A stretch of 41,819 nt of DNA from Bacteroidota bacterium. GTDB lineage: Bacteria > Bacteroidota > Bacteroidia > Cytophagales > Cyclobacteriaceae. The first letter of the stretch is position 1. Each line of letters starts with the position of its first letter. The DNA is taken from assembly GCA_023417785.1 (NCBI GenBank), contig JAEZEH010000067.1:1-41819 (forward strand), read 5' to 3'. Both the position numbers and the translations under genes were made by a program. Below, in pieces: positions 25,479-34,539 of the stretch. The notes under the pieces are model-generated. The model saw only the letters and a list, made by a program, of their open reading frames with translations, was not told the DNA's origin and ran no database searches.

Positions 25479-25730
25479 CGAAAACCGAAATAAAATGTGC
25501 ATCCGCTTAAACACCGCCCTGGTGGCCTGAGGCTGCTTCGAAGAAAGTACTTCAATCCCGGCCGTCGTCGGTGTCTACGACTGACGAGCGCTATTTCGAG
25601 TAAGGGAATATGGAGTCAGAAGGCCGGCAGCCCAAGCCAGAAATGTGTCATTTATGAAGATTGCGGATCACCCTCCGTGCGTTGAAGGTTCTTACACCCA
25701 CGTGCCGGAACCACTGCTTCCGGTAACGCC

Positions 25731-27071
25731 TTACCGTTTCTTTTTCCTGGTCTGTTTAGGCTTGGCGGTCACATCGTTCAGCCTGGCAGCGTAGTCGCGT
25801 ATCAGCTTCATCGTTGTATCGGCATCGAACACCGCATTAAGGCCCTGTTCTTCCTGTGGGGGATCGCCCATGAACGCGTCGCCCTTCTTCCAGAACACCT
25901 GACCCGGTATCGGCCGCGAAAACCCGGCAAAAGCCCAGAAGTTACATCCTGAAAGTGAGCCACCTTTTTTTGCACTCGCAAGTACGTGTTCAAAAGCATT
26001 GCGATAGTATTTGTCGCGACCCGATGTTTCATCCGTCAGGGTAAACTGAAACCGATCGCGGGGCAGACCAAATTCTTCGAACACAATGGGCTTGTTCAAA
26101 TCATCAGCAACGGCTACATGGGCGTCGATATACGCATTGGTTTGCATTATGGCTTTGTCAACCGAACCCGGAATATCAGTTTTGTCGAGCCAGCCCCAAT
26201 TGTTTGGCCAGATATGAAACGTGAGATAATCGATACCCTTCAAGCTATGCAGTTTCCGAAACACATCCATTGAGCCTTCCGATCCAAACTGCCCCTCACT
26301 CCCGGTTGTTACAAGGTGATTCGGATCAAGATCTTTTATAAGCCTGGTGGCCTCTCCTATCCATTCAATAAATACGTCGATATTTTCATCGGAGAAAGCT
26401 CTGGGCTCATTGGCGATTTCCCAGCTCATGACGGCAGGATCATCAATATATCTGGTCCCCGTGTAGGCGTTGGTGCGTGTCACAATGAAGCGCACGTGAT
26501 CGAAAAACTGCTTCTTGCACGGTTCGCAGGTATGAAACTGTGTTGTATAGGCTTTGAACTGTTCCCATGTATTCTCCTTGTATTGAAGATAGACGATCGG
26601 CCCGTAACCGTTCCAGTTCAGGTATTGCATAAAACCGCCGGACCATTCCCAACTATTGTTTAAAAAGATTACTGCCTTAAGGTTTCGCTTGGCAATTTCG
26701 GCCATAAAGAAATCGAGACCATCCAGTAATTCATCATCATAATTTCCGGGCGCAACCTGCAACGCGGGGGATACCCTAAACGGTTGATCATTCGGTCCCT
26801 CTGCCCCTACGAGAACCCGAAGGTTGTTTATTCCGGCAGCTTTGAGGAAGTCCAGTTCTTTGATCAGTCGCGCACGATTACCACCTTCTCCTTTTGAACC
26901 AAGGGATGGTCCATACCAGTAGTTGGTTCCGATAAAATAGTAAGGCTTCCCGGAAATCACGAATTGATTCCCTTTCACGGTAACAAAATTCTGCTGCCCG
27001 AATGCGTACTGTCCGAGACCCGACAGACAAAGCAACATCAAGATTATGGCGGTGTTTATCAATGCTTTCAT
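25731..27071 (-). CDS. secreted GH5 beta-mannanase (subfamily 7-like)
   Basis: Endo-acting enzyme expected to cut beta-1,4-mannan backbones. A signal peptide (about 1-25, ending QYAFGQQ) is followed by the family's opening GKPYYFIGTNYWYG and GINNLRVLVGAEG. The acid/base is E222 in MSWEIANEPRAF, H286 lies in TFHIWPNNW, and the nucleophile is E333 in VFEEFGLPRD. The C-terminus is a short basic tail (KPKQTRKKKR) with no T9SS domain or binding module, so it is probably periplasmic or released by another route. The length of 446 aa is normal. It is the most upstream gene of the PUL and is separated from GH92 by 317 bp containing the second operator-like site, so it probably has its own promoter. 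Confidence 0.93.
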   Translation of the reverse strand: MKALINTAIILMLLCLSGLGQYAFGQQNFVTVKGNQFVISGKPYYFIGTNYWYGPSLGSKGEGGNRARLIKELDFLKAAGINNLRVLVGAEGPNDQPFRVSPALQVAPGNYDDELLDGLDFFMAEIAKRNLKAVIFLNNSWEWSGGFMQYLNWNGYGPIVYLQYKENTWEQFKAYTTQFHTCEPCKKQFFDHVRFIVTRTNAYTGTRYIDDPAVMSWEIANEPRAFSDENIDVFIEWIGEATRLIKDLDPNHLVTTGSEGQFGSEGSMDVFRKLHSLKGIDYLTFHIWPNNWGWLDKTDIPGSVDKAIMQTNAYIDAHVAVADDLNKPIVFEEFGLPRDRFQFTLTDETSGRDKYYRNAFEHVLASAKKGGSLSGCNFWAFAGFSRPIPGQVFWKKGDAFMGDPPQEEQGLNAVFDADTTMKLIRDYAARLNDVTAKPKQTRKKKR

Positions 27072-27967
27072 TCTTTGAACGTCATTCCTTCAAACAATTA
27101 AAATGCTGCAACGCATCTGGCGTATCGGCTGAGCAACGGAAAAATAAAGATTTTCCGGCTTTTCATATGCTTATCACTGAGGTTTCAAATAAGACTATTG
27201 TCGTCGCTGATGCTGATAAATGACATCATTTATCGTCGGCGATTTGACAGTCTGCTTAAAGTAGCAGCGCAGAGAACGAAACGAAATACTTCACCCCCGA
27301 AAGCTGAAGTGTCTCCTGAGTCTCATACAAGACAAAAAAGTATGGTTCCATCATCCTCTCAGCGAACAACCCGGTTTTCATCGTTAGTTTCAGGAATCAT
27401 CGCCAATTAAACACCCTTTGGGCGCCTGGCCCTCTAAAAGCCACTGCCAGGAATAATGTGAAGACAAAGGGCCACCGGGCTTTTTGTTCCAAGCCAATGG
27501 CACGGCTGTAGAATCGAAATACGTCCATCTTCCAATGCAAGTCAAAACCTGTCAGGCTTCGTTTCGCTTTCCACGTCAATCCCTGGCGCGGGACTGTCAT
27601 CTTAATAAGATCTGTTGTTCATTCAGAACATTCTAAACCATTAACGTTTTTAGAAATGCGAATATTCTTCATAATCCTTACCTCATATAGTCTTGGGCCA
27701 AATAAAAGCTTTTCACCGTCAGGCGCGCACCACATGACCGAATACCTCCTTTTTCCCGACGAGGTGGCTACCCTCTCTGGCCGGGATCGGGACAATTCAT
27801 TTTCATAAGAATTTTCCGTATTTGATCCCGCATGTGAATTCTATGTAATTCCACATTTTCATGCCGGTACATTTCATGTCTTTAAACGCTATAACACAGG
27901 TCACCCTAAGGTTACCTCTACGTTTTATTTAATTAGTTGATATCTTTCGCAGTTAACGTTGACACCT
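27072..27967. other. gene-free interval between the PUL and the right-hand genes
   Basis: About 900 bp without a gene I can support. Short open frames on both strands (for example 27198-27410 plus and 27397-27600 minus) lack recognisable motifs, signal peptides or good starts. A weak 6-bp inverted repeat CCTGGC/GCCAGG occurs near 27426-27453. A TATCTTTC at 27941-27948, one base off the -7 consensus, could serve the next gene. It may be decayed DNA. Confidence 0.5.
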
Positions 27968-28780
27968 ATGGAAACCAAAAAACTTTTCCCCTTATTCCTG
28001 GTATTGCTTCTATCCTGCAGCGAAAAGGACGAGAATCCAATCATACCTGTTTTCACCAAGCCGGATTGTTTGCCCACCGTTGTCACCACTGGATCAATTC
28101 AGAGTACTTTCGAGTACGACCCGGATCGCAGAATAATAAAGTCCTACGATGGATTAACTAGCTATATCAAGTACGAATACTCCGGTGATCGGCTGCAGAA
28201 ACTAACGTACTATTATGACAATGATGAGAGCAAGGTTCTTGACATCGACGAAATTCAATACAACGCCAGAGGACTTTGGACAAAGCACGTTCGAGCCATG
28301 AGCGACGAAGAGGACATTGCGGAATACGACCCTAGTGGAAACAGAACGAAGGTAACCCTAAACAAGAATGGCAAGACCTATCGGAGCTATATATTCGAAT
28401 ATGCAAACGGAAATCTCATCAAACTATCCAAAACGTATCATAATGACGACGGGTCTGTATCCTTTACCCTGTTCTACTCCTACGAATACGATCTTTCTCA
28501 AGAGAACACGCTGGCCTATTTCGAGTTGTATGTGCAACGAGGCTACCTGATAGACAGGAGACTCGGCCAGGAAAGCACTCCGTCGAAGAATCTATTGACG
28601 AAGGTTCATACGCACTCATCCGACGGAGGGCCTATTGAAAGGACTGGCAATTTCGAATACACGTTTAACGCAAAGGGCTTTCCCACCAATATCACCGTTT
28701 CCGGAGGCGACTTAAATGCAGACGGCGTCACGGATGAAAATGATATAGCGCATTTTAACTACATCTATAATTGTATTTGA
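27968..28780 (+). CDS. lipoprotein of unknown function with YD-like beta repeats
   Basis: Starts at ATG 27968 (METKKLFPLF) rather than the in-frame TTG 9 nt upstream. The lipobox is LLLSC (C17), followed by SEKDEN, an acidic stretch consistent with surface export. The body consists of short beta-hairpin segments with recurring tyrosine and aspartate patterns (FEYDPDRRIIKSYDG, YIKYEYSGDRLQKLTYYYD, AEYDPSGNRTKVTLNKNGK, FEYANGNLIKLSKTY), reminiscent of YD/RHS-type repeats and of DUF4595-like Bacteroidota lipoproteins. No catalytic residues are visible. It stands alone after a long gene-free interval. The function is unknown. Confidence 0.72.
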   Translation: METKKLFPLFLVLLLSCSEKDENPIIPVFTKPDCLPTVVTTGSIQSTFEYDPDRRIIKSYDGLTSYIKYEYSGDRLQKLTYYYDNDESKVLDIDEIQYNARGLWTKHVRAMSDEEDIAEYDPSGNRTKVTLNKNGKTYRSYIFEYANGNLIKLSKTYHNDDGSVSFTLFYSYEYDLSQENTLAYFELYVQRGYLIDRRLGQESTPSKNLLTKVHTHSSDGGPIERTGNFEYTFNAKGFPTNITVSGGDLNADGVTDENDIAHFNYIYNCI

Positions 28781-29012
28781 CTTCGATCGGACGGTTTTCC
28801 AGTCACCGCATATTCAGCAAGTCCGATCAACTCGACGCCCCTTTCCATTAAACGACGCGGAAAGCCTTCATTAGAATTCGCCAAATATTCACTGCCGAAC
28901 TTTCTGCATCGCGGACAAGATCGGGTGAGGCAAAGCATCACAACTTCGTTCAGCGTAATTCATTGCCGCATGCCATATTCCAGACAACAGATATGGATAA
29001 CGCTGCGCCCCC

Positions 29013-30173
29013 TTAAACAAAACTCTTTGCTATAACCTTTCGCATTGCACTGCTTCTGAGAGCCGCGTTGAAAACGCCATTGAGAAGCCATTCATTGTTC
29101 ATTAGCCGCTGAATTAAGTGGTTCTTGCGATGACGCGACCAGAATTTATTGTAAACCTGCGCGTCGTATTGCTTCATAAAAGCGGCGGAAAAATTATTTA
29201 TTTCAAAACATTTCTTTGCGTGCCATCCGGCGTACCGCCCGGAGACAATTGCCTGACCGATGCCTTCGCCCGACAACGGGTCGATCAGCGATGCGGCATC
29301 GCCACATAACATAAAGCGATTACCACTAATCGGAACTTTTCGCGATCCCAAAGGCAGATCATATCCCTGAATTGCGCTAACGCGTTCCGCATGGACAAAA
29401 CGATCCCGGATGTAGGGAATTTCGCTTACAACCTCTTGAAATATCGAACGCAGATTCAATTTCTGTTTCGAGACCACGGATGAAAGTAATCCCAGGCCAA
29501 CATTTGCCCGATTACCTTTTACAGGAAAGATCCAAAAGTATCCGGGCAATACATCTTTGATAAGATGGATCTCAAAAGTTCCCACAGGTATATCCGTTAC
29601 GTTGTGGTAATATGCCCGCACCGCGGCGCAATGGTGATCCGGATCCGGCCTGGTGCCAGTAACTTTTCTATTGATGATGGAATGAGCGCCGTCGCAGCCA
29701 ATAACAATGCTTCCCGTAAATCTCGTATCGCCGGCTATTACGTTCACGCCGTTCGAAGTGATAATCACATCGCTTACCAGGTGATTCAAAAAGGCTGACA
29801 CGTTACGGTGCGAGGCAGCCTTCTCAAAAAGAAAGTTATCAAAATCCATTCGTGGCGAAATGAATCCTGTCTCATTGAACCGAATGTCAAATGCTTTTTG
29901 ATTGGGGGCAACAAGACGACATGTGTTTACATTGACTTTCTCCGTGAAATCCGCCAGACTTCTGCTCAACTCGGTGTTTATCGTAGCCAACACTTTTGGA
30001 ACGTAAGCAGCGATAGCATCTCCGCAAGTCTTGTCGCGGGGAAAAGAATTTTTATCCAGTAGCGCAACACGTAAGCCTGAATCAGCCAATGCGAGAGCAC
30101 CCGTGGATCCCGCAGGGCCGGCCCCGAGAATGAGCACGTCAAACGCTTTATCCTCCGGATCAGCCATGGCCAA
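29013..30173 (-). CDS. geranylgeranyl-reductase-family FAD oxidoreductase
   Basis: FAD-dependent enzyme of 386 aa. The N-terminal dinucleotide fold is VLILGAGPAGSTGALAL (about 13-29), followed by a KTCGDAI motif where the family places its conserved Cys-Gly-Asp near the flavin, and the second FAD motif LCGDAASLIDPLSGEGIGQAI. These features fit the GGR/lycopene-cyclase-like group of PHBH-fold reductases and halogenases. Members reduce isoprenoid chains or hydroxylate small molecules. No isoprenoid or pigment gene is adjacent, so the substrate is open. A second in-frame ATG lies 6 nt downstream of the first. Confidence 0.85.
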   Translation of the reverse strand: MAMADPEDKAFDVLILGAGPAGSTGALALADSGLRVALLDKNSFPRDKTCGDAIAAYVPKVLATINTELSRSLADFTEKVNVNTCRLVAPNQKAFDIRFNETGFISPRMDFDNFLFEKAASHRNVSAFLNHLVSDVIITSNGVNVIAGDTRFTGSIVIGCDGAHSIINRKVTGTRPDPDHHCAAVRAYYHNVTDIPVGTFEIHLIKDVLPGYFWIFPVKGNRANVGLGLLSSVVSKQKLNLRSIFQEVVSEIPYIRDRFVHAERVSAIQGYDLPLGSRKVPISGNRFMLCGDAASLIDPLSGEGIGQAIVSGRYAGWHAKKCFEINNFSAAFMKQYDAQVYNKFWSRHRKNHLIQRLMNNEWLLNGVFNAALRSSAMRKVIAKSFV

Positions 30174-30336
30174 AAATAATCATCATGTTCGAAGAAAATA
30201 AAAAAAGGCTGAGAAACAAGGGAAGAAACAAACTATCGGACGATGCTGCTGTGATCGTCAGCTAATTGTGCGTGCCGGACAAACCTTTCGGGAGGAACGA
30301 TCGCCGGATAACACGAACATGCCTTGGTCGGGTCGA

Positions 30337-30344
30337 TAAATTTG
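30337..30344 (+). promoter_or_regulatory. candidate -7 element of the AraC gene
   Basis: TAAATTTG matches TAnnTTTG exactly and would start transcription near 30350, leaving a leader of about 65 nt before the ATG at 30415. No clear TTTG lies at the -33 distance. It argues against the in-frame TTG at 30352 as start codon. Confidence 0.35.
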
Positions 30345-30414
30345 CAGAGATTTGGTTTGCGACCCCGAGAGCTGCAATCGTCGTGTAGTTCCGCTGTGGT
30401 CCTTTAATGCTTGC

Positions 30415-31314
30415 ATGAACCAGTTTCTATTTCGACAGGCCCAGAATCCGGAAGTTCAACACTTCCCGCATATTCTTGAATTCGCCTTGCGGAAAAACAG
30501 CAGCATCCAGCTCAACTCACTCAATGCCACCAGCACCGACAGCATCCGAATCTATACAGTCCTGGAAGGAAAGTATGAGTGGATAATTGACGGAAAGAAT
30601 CATATTCTATACCCTGGCGACGTCGCAATCGTACTGCCGGGACAGGTATTCGGTGGCGAAAACAACATTCTTCATATCGGCACACTCTTTTGGATCTGTC
30701 TGGAAGTCCAAAGAATCGACATGACGGGCATATCATTAGGTAAATGGAGCCAGCTGTCCAGGAACGAATGCCTGGCCATGGGTAAAATCCTTTCTCTCAA
30801 TAAATCTTCGGTCATAAAGCTGAAGGAATTGCACACGCTGCTCCATAATCTCCATTCGGAATTGATGCATCGGGAGATCGGCTTCGCCACCCGGGTAAAT
30901 CAACTTCTGGATGAGATCTTCATTTCAATTGCGAGACAATGCACGCGGGAGAGCAACTCGCACCGCGACTTTCCTCAGACGTTTATGAAACTTGAGCAGG
31001 CGCTGCGGCAGAACCTGGCTCATCAATGGAGCGTTGAAGAGATGGCGGCATTAATCGGGTTGGGCACGACAACTTTTACGGAGAAAGTGAAAGCGTATAC
31101 CGGGTTTTCGCCGTTGAATTACCTCATCAATATCCGTATTTCGGAAGCCATAAAGCTATTAAACCGACAGGAAGATAATGTGACGGACATTGCACTTCGA
31201 ACGGGATTTTACTCATCGCAACATTTTTCTACGACATTCAAGAAGCTAACCGGGTACACCCCGAGCGACTTCCGAAAAAGAAATTCACCACAAGGCAACA
31301 AAATACCTGACTAA
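30415..31314 (+). CDS. AraC-family transcriptional regulator
   Basis: A 299-aa regulator. The N-terminal half is a cupin-like sensor (IRIYTVLEGKYEWIIDGKNHILYPGDVAIVLPGQ). The C-terminal ~100 residues carry the two AraC helix-turn-helix units (WSVEEMAALIGLGTTTFTEKVK and VTDIALRTGFYSSQHFSTTFKKLTGYTPSDFR, cited in part). The ATG at 30415 is favoured over the upstream TTG because homology starts near it and a promoter element overlaps the latter. The stop overlaps the start of the gluconokinase gene (TAATG), so the two are coupled. It faces the convergent SusCD-dehydratase locus and is the likely sugar-acid sensor for both arms. Confidence 0.92.
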   Translation: MNQFLFRQAQNPEVQHFPHILEFALRKNSSIQLNSLNATSTDSIRIYTVLEGKYEWIIDGKNHILYPGDVAIVLPGQVFGGENNILHIGTLFWICLEVQRIDMTGISLGKWSQLSRNECLAMGKILSLNKSSVIKLKELHTLLHNLHSELMHREIGFATRVNQLLDEIFISIARQCTRESNSHRDFPQTFMKLEQALRQNLAHQWSVEEMAALIGLGTTTFTEKVKAYTGFSPLNYLINIRISEAIKLLNRQEDNVTDIALRTGFYSSQHFSTTFKKLTGYTPSDFRKRNSPQGNKIPD

Positions 31315-32864
31315 TGGAAGCTATCATTACGATTGAGCTTGGAACGAACGCAGTAAGGATTTTTGCGTTCGACATGAAGGGGAACACGATTGGCTCAATG
31401 AAAGGATCTTATCCGACATTCCACACGGAACCTGACTACAGCGAGCAAGACCCTGAACAAGTCTTCATCACGATGCTGTATGTATTGAAGAATCTTCTCA
31501 CTGAAAAGATCAATCCCAATAAATACAAGGTGGTAAGTATCTGTTTCAGCGCTTCAATGCACAGTGTGCTTGCCATCGACAAGCGAGGCGTGCCCCTGGG
31601 GAATGCGATTACCTGGTCGGATAACAGAGGAAAACACGAGGCCCAGGAACTCAAGAAGTCTGATCTAGGCAGGCAGTTGTACGAAATAACCGGAACGCCC
31701 ATTCATCCTATGTCACCGCTGGTAAAAATTGCCTGGATGAAGAACCACGCCCCGGATCAATTCAATCAGACGTATAAATTCCTCTCAATAAAAAGCTATA
31801 TTATTCAGCAGCTCACCGGAGAATACTTTATTGATTATAGCCTGGCATCGGCTACCGGGTTGATGAACATACAAAGCATTGCGTGGGAACCATCTGCCCT
31901 CGAATATGCGGGAATTTCCGCCACGCATCTCCCTGAACTCGCTCCTGTATTTCACTTTCCCGGAAAACTTCGTAAAGAGTATCAAAACTCCCTGGGGCTG
32001 CCACCATCAACAAACATCATCCTTGGTTCAAGTGACGGGTGTATGGCTACCCTGGGTGCCGGTGTGTGGACCGAGGGGAAAGCTACTATTACCATCGAAG
32101 ATAGCGGCGCCGTTCGTATGGTGGGTAACCGAATGCTCCGCGATGAAAAGCGACGTTTCTTCAACTACCTTCTGCAGGAAGATTGTTATGTTTCCGGCGG
32201 TCCCACAAACAATGGCGGCGTGGTGTTTGAATGGTTTGCCAAACAGTTCGGTGACTTCCGCGGCCCTTACGACATTGAATTCACTATTGAAAACCTTATT
32301 CGCGAAGCCGCTAAAGTAGGTGTGGGTTCAGATGGATTATTGTTTCTCCCCTACCTGCTGGGCGAACGCGCGCCTATCTGGAATCCGAATGCACGCGGGT
32401 CATATTTCGGAATTAATATTAAACACGAACGACAACACTTTATCCGCGCAACGATTGAGGGAATTCTGTATCAGGTTTATAGCATTGGCAAAACCCTGGG
32501 GGAACATCGCCGGATCGATTCGCTATCTGTTAACGGTAGTTTCGCGTCTATTCCATTCTGCACCCAGATGATCGCCGATATTTTCAACAAACCGGTAACC
32601 AGTACAAATGCGAATAGCACATCGGTTGGCTCCTTTCTGCTAAGTGCCACGCAACTTGGCGAGTATTCGTCATTGGAAGAAGCGTCCCGGAAGGTTCAGC
32701 CCAGCAATTTTTATGACCCCGACCCTCACAACCATGCGATTTACCGGCAGTATTTTGAGGTCTTTGAGAAACTGGGCACGAGCCTTACTGATGCGTTTGA
32801 GGACATCTCCGATTTGCAGCACAAGAACACCCATAGAATTTCATTCGACGGTGCTGCTGTATGA
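31314..32864 (+). CDS. gntK: FGGY-family carbohydrate kinase, probable gluconokinase
   Basis: ATP-dependent kinase of 516 aa. The N-terminal phosphate-loop-like segment is IELGTNAVRIFAFD, the substrate-side segments are SASMHSVLAID and AITWSDNRG, and TGTPIHPMSPLVKI is a stretch I associate with FGGY gluconate kinases. The C-terminal half has LGSSDGCMATLGAG, GGPTNNGG, LPYLLGERAPIWNP and SVNGSFASIPFCTQMIADIF. It is co-translated with the AraC regulator. Gluconate is the best guess; other aldonates or xylulose-like sugars remain possible. The product would be 6-phosphogluconate. No dedicated gluconate permease (GntP type) is adjacent. Confidence 0.85.
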   Translation: MEAIITIELGTNAVRIFAFDMKGNTIGSMKGSYPTFHTEPDYSEQDPEQVFITMLYVLKNLLTEKINPNKYKVVSICFSASMHSVLAIDKRGVPLGNAITWSDNRGKHEAQELKKSDLGRQLYEITGTPIHPMSPLVKIAWMKNHAPDQFNQTYKFLSIKSYIIQQLTGEYFIDYSLASATGLMNIQSIAWEPSALEYAGISATHLPELAPVFHFPGKLRKEYQNSLGLPPSTNIILGSSDGCMATLGAGVWTEGKATITIEDSGAVRMVGNRMLRDEKRRFFNYLLQEDCYVSGGPTNNGGVVFEWFAKQFGDFRGPYDIEFTIENLIREAAKVGVGSDGLLFLPYLLGERAPIWNPNARGSYFGINIKHERQHFIRATIEGILYQVYSIGKTLGEHRRIDSLSVNGSFASIPFCTQMIADIFNKPVTSTNANSTSVGSFLLSATQLGEYSSLEEASRKVQPSNFYDPDPHNHAIYRQYFEVFEKLGTSLTDAFEDISDLQHKNTHRISFDGAAV

Positions 32865-32908
32865 TTTCTGACTTGTCTAAGGTCGAGGTACCGCGCTGAG
32901 AGCATGCC

Positions 32909-32942
32909 AAAAAAGGGAATGACCGGGACGTTCCCGGCCATT
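32909..32942 (-). terminator. intrinsic terminator after the second SusD gene
   Basis: On the minus strand the stem AATGGCCGGGA/TCCCGGTCATT (one internal mismatch, 3-nt loop) is followed by CCC and a run of six T (plus-strand A-run 32909-32914). It lies between the convergent gluconokinase gene and the SusD gene, 44 bp past the SusD stop. Confidence 0.75.
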
Positions 32943-32985
32943 CGTAAACTAAACTAAACCGAAGGTATTCTGGTAGATCTTCCTT

Positions 32986-34536
32986 TTATGGCACATCCCA
33001 AAATACCCTTGATAATAAGTTGTCCCCGCCAATAGCAACAGCAGCATCTGCATAGTTTTGCGCATTGGACGATGCTTCGTAATCCGGATAGCTGAGCCGT
33101 CGGGCGAATCCACCACTCAGATTATTGTTGGATAGATTGGGGGCCAGATTTGGAAATCCGCTTCTCCTGAAGTTAGCGTAAGCTTCCGCGCCATTTCTGA
33201 TATTGACGATCCAATATTGCGTATTGATCAATTCGAGTGCGTCGATCTCGTTGTAGGCTATCCCGGGGTCATTTATGTAGTCCGTTATTTCCCCCTCGGT
33301 GATCGGTGTTGTGTTTGGATAAAGACTGTAGACTTCCAAATTCGCTCGTATACCGTCTTCATAATAGGTTTTCGGGTCGCCTGAAATCCAGCCTCTCATC
33401 GCAGCTTCCGCCATTAGCAGAGAGGTCTGCGCGTAGGTAACATAAAAGTCAGGAGCTGCAGGCGAAGCAATGACCCAAACGTTCATCTGTGAGTAGTTAA
33501 GTCCGCCTTCACGCGCACCCCGGTATGGTTTGGTGGGGTCAGCCAGATCAGTGCTTATTATGCCTACAGGAACCCCAAACTGATTGGATAGTTCTGTGTC
33601 CGGGTCACCGTCATTGGCAACGCCTGCCGGATCGTCGAAATTCGCAAGTATAAATTTGCCCCGGGGGTCGTTCGTAGACTTCAACTGATCCACAAAGGGC
33701 TCAGCCGCATAATAGAAATATGAAAAGTTGCGGAGGTTATTATTTTCATTCTGCACATACAGGGTTCCGTCATACTTTACATAAGCGTTATCATCGTTCG
33801 AGGTCATGACTCCGCCCTGAACGGCTTCCGCTACGATTGATTCAGCCTTCGCAGGATTGAGTTTCGAATACTTCATGCCCAATCGCAGTAAAAGCGAATT
33901 ACCTAGTTTCTTCCATTTTTCAACCTGAACTCCTGCGGACCCCGAAGGATTTTCACTATTGGAACCATAAAAAAGGTCTGCAGCAACGAAATCAGCACCA
34001 GGACTGAGCGACGCAACGGCTTCCTTTATCTCTTTCTCCAGATCTGCATAAATGAGCGCATCGTCGTCGTACTTCGGATAGAAGATACCCGCAGAGACCG
34101 CCTGTCCAGATTCGAAATATGGTACGTCACCATAGCTATCGACCAGGCCCATAACAATCTGAGCTCTCCAGATACGGATCATGCTTAACAGGTTTATACG
34201 CTCCGTATTCGCACCAAGGATAGAAGCAGCCTGCGCCAGGTTCCGGAGAGGTCCCGGATAAGACTGGTCCCACCCCGGGTTACTCACGCCATCAATGTCT
34301 TCATTGAAATTAAAGCCAAGAGTAGCACCCTGGTTGTATGGATTGACGAAATGCTGGACAATCGTATGCTCAGCAGCCCATGTGCCCAAATGACTCCGCT
34401 GCGCTCCGGCGAATAGAAGCGCCGGGTCGATATCCGTGACAGCGTAAGGATCGGTGTTCACTTCCACGAAGTCGTTATCACATGCAACAGCCAATATTAA
34501 TATCGAGATCAGAATATAATTTCTTAAGGTCTTCAT
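32986..34536 (-). CDS. SusD-like outer-membrane lipoprotein (SusD_2 type)
   Basis: A 516-aa lipoprotein with lipobox LAVAC (C19). The start DNDFVEVNTDPYAVTDIDPALLFAGAQ, with the NxDPY pattern, is typical of the SusD-like_2 branch rather than the classical SusD of the first locus. Other landmarks are MIRIWRAQIVMGLVDSYGDVPYFESGQA, KKLGNSLLLRLGMKYSKLNPA and TYAQTSLLMAEAAMRGWISG. It follows its SusC by 3 bp. By context it should bind a sugar-acid-containing glycan or another substrate handled by the dehydratase operon. No sequence feature fixes the ligand. Confidence 0.94.
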   Translation of the reverse strand: MKTLRNYILISILILAVACDNDFVEVNTDPYAVTDIDPALLFAGAQRSHLGTWAAEHTIVQHFVNPYNQGATLGFNFNEDIDGVSNPGWDQSYPGPLRNLAQAASILGANTERINLLSMIRIWRAQIVMGLVDSYGDVPYFESGQAVSAGIFYPKYDDDALIYADLEKEIKEAVASLSPGADFVAADLFYGSNSENPSGSAGVQVEKWKKLGNSLLLRLGMKYSKLNPAKAESIVAEAVQGGVMTSNDDNAYVKYDGTLYVQNENNNLRNFSYFYYAAEPFVDQLKSTNDPRGKFILANFDDPAGVANDGDPDTELSNQFGVPVGIISTDLADPTKPYRGAREGGLNYSQMNVWVIASPAAPDFYVTYAQTSLLMAEAAMRGWISGDPKTYYEDGIRANLEVYSLYPNTTPITEGEITDYINDPGIAYNEIDALELINTQYWIVNIRNGAEAYANFRRSGFPNLAPNLSNNNLSGGFARRLSYPDYEASSNAQNYADAAVAIGGDNLLSRVFWDVP

Positions 34537-34539
34537 GTC

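Noticed and set aside
27158..27171. TTTTCATATGCTTA upstream of the GH5 gene as an operator copy
   Set aside because: Only the six central bases match; both arms differ from the 22-bp consensus.
27397..27600. Minus-strand 67-codon frame in the gene-free interval
   Set aside because: No recognisable domain, signal peptide or conserved neighbourhood.
27735..27807. Plus-strand peptide MTEYLLFPDEVATLSG, considered as a conjugation-protein (TraG-like) remnant
   Set aside because: Too short, and the resemblance is not convincing; no other mobile-element gene or repeat nearby.
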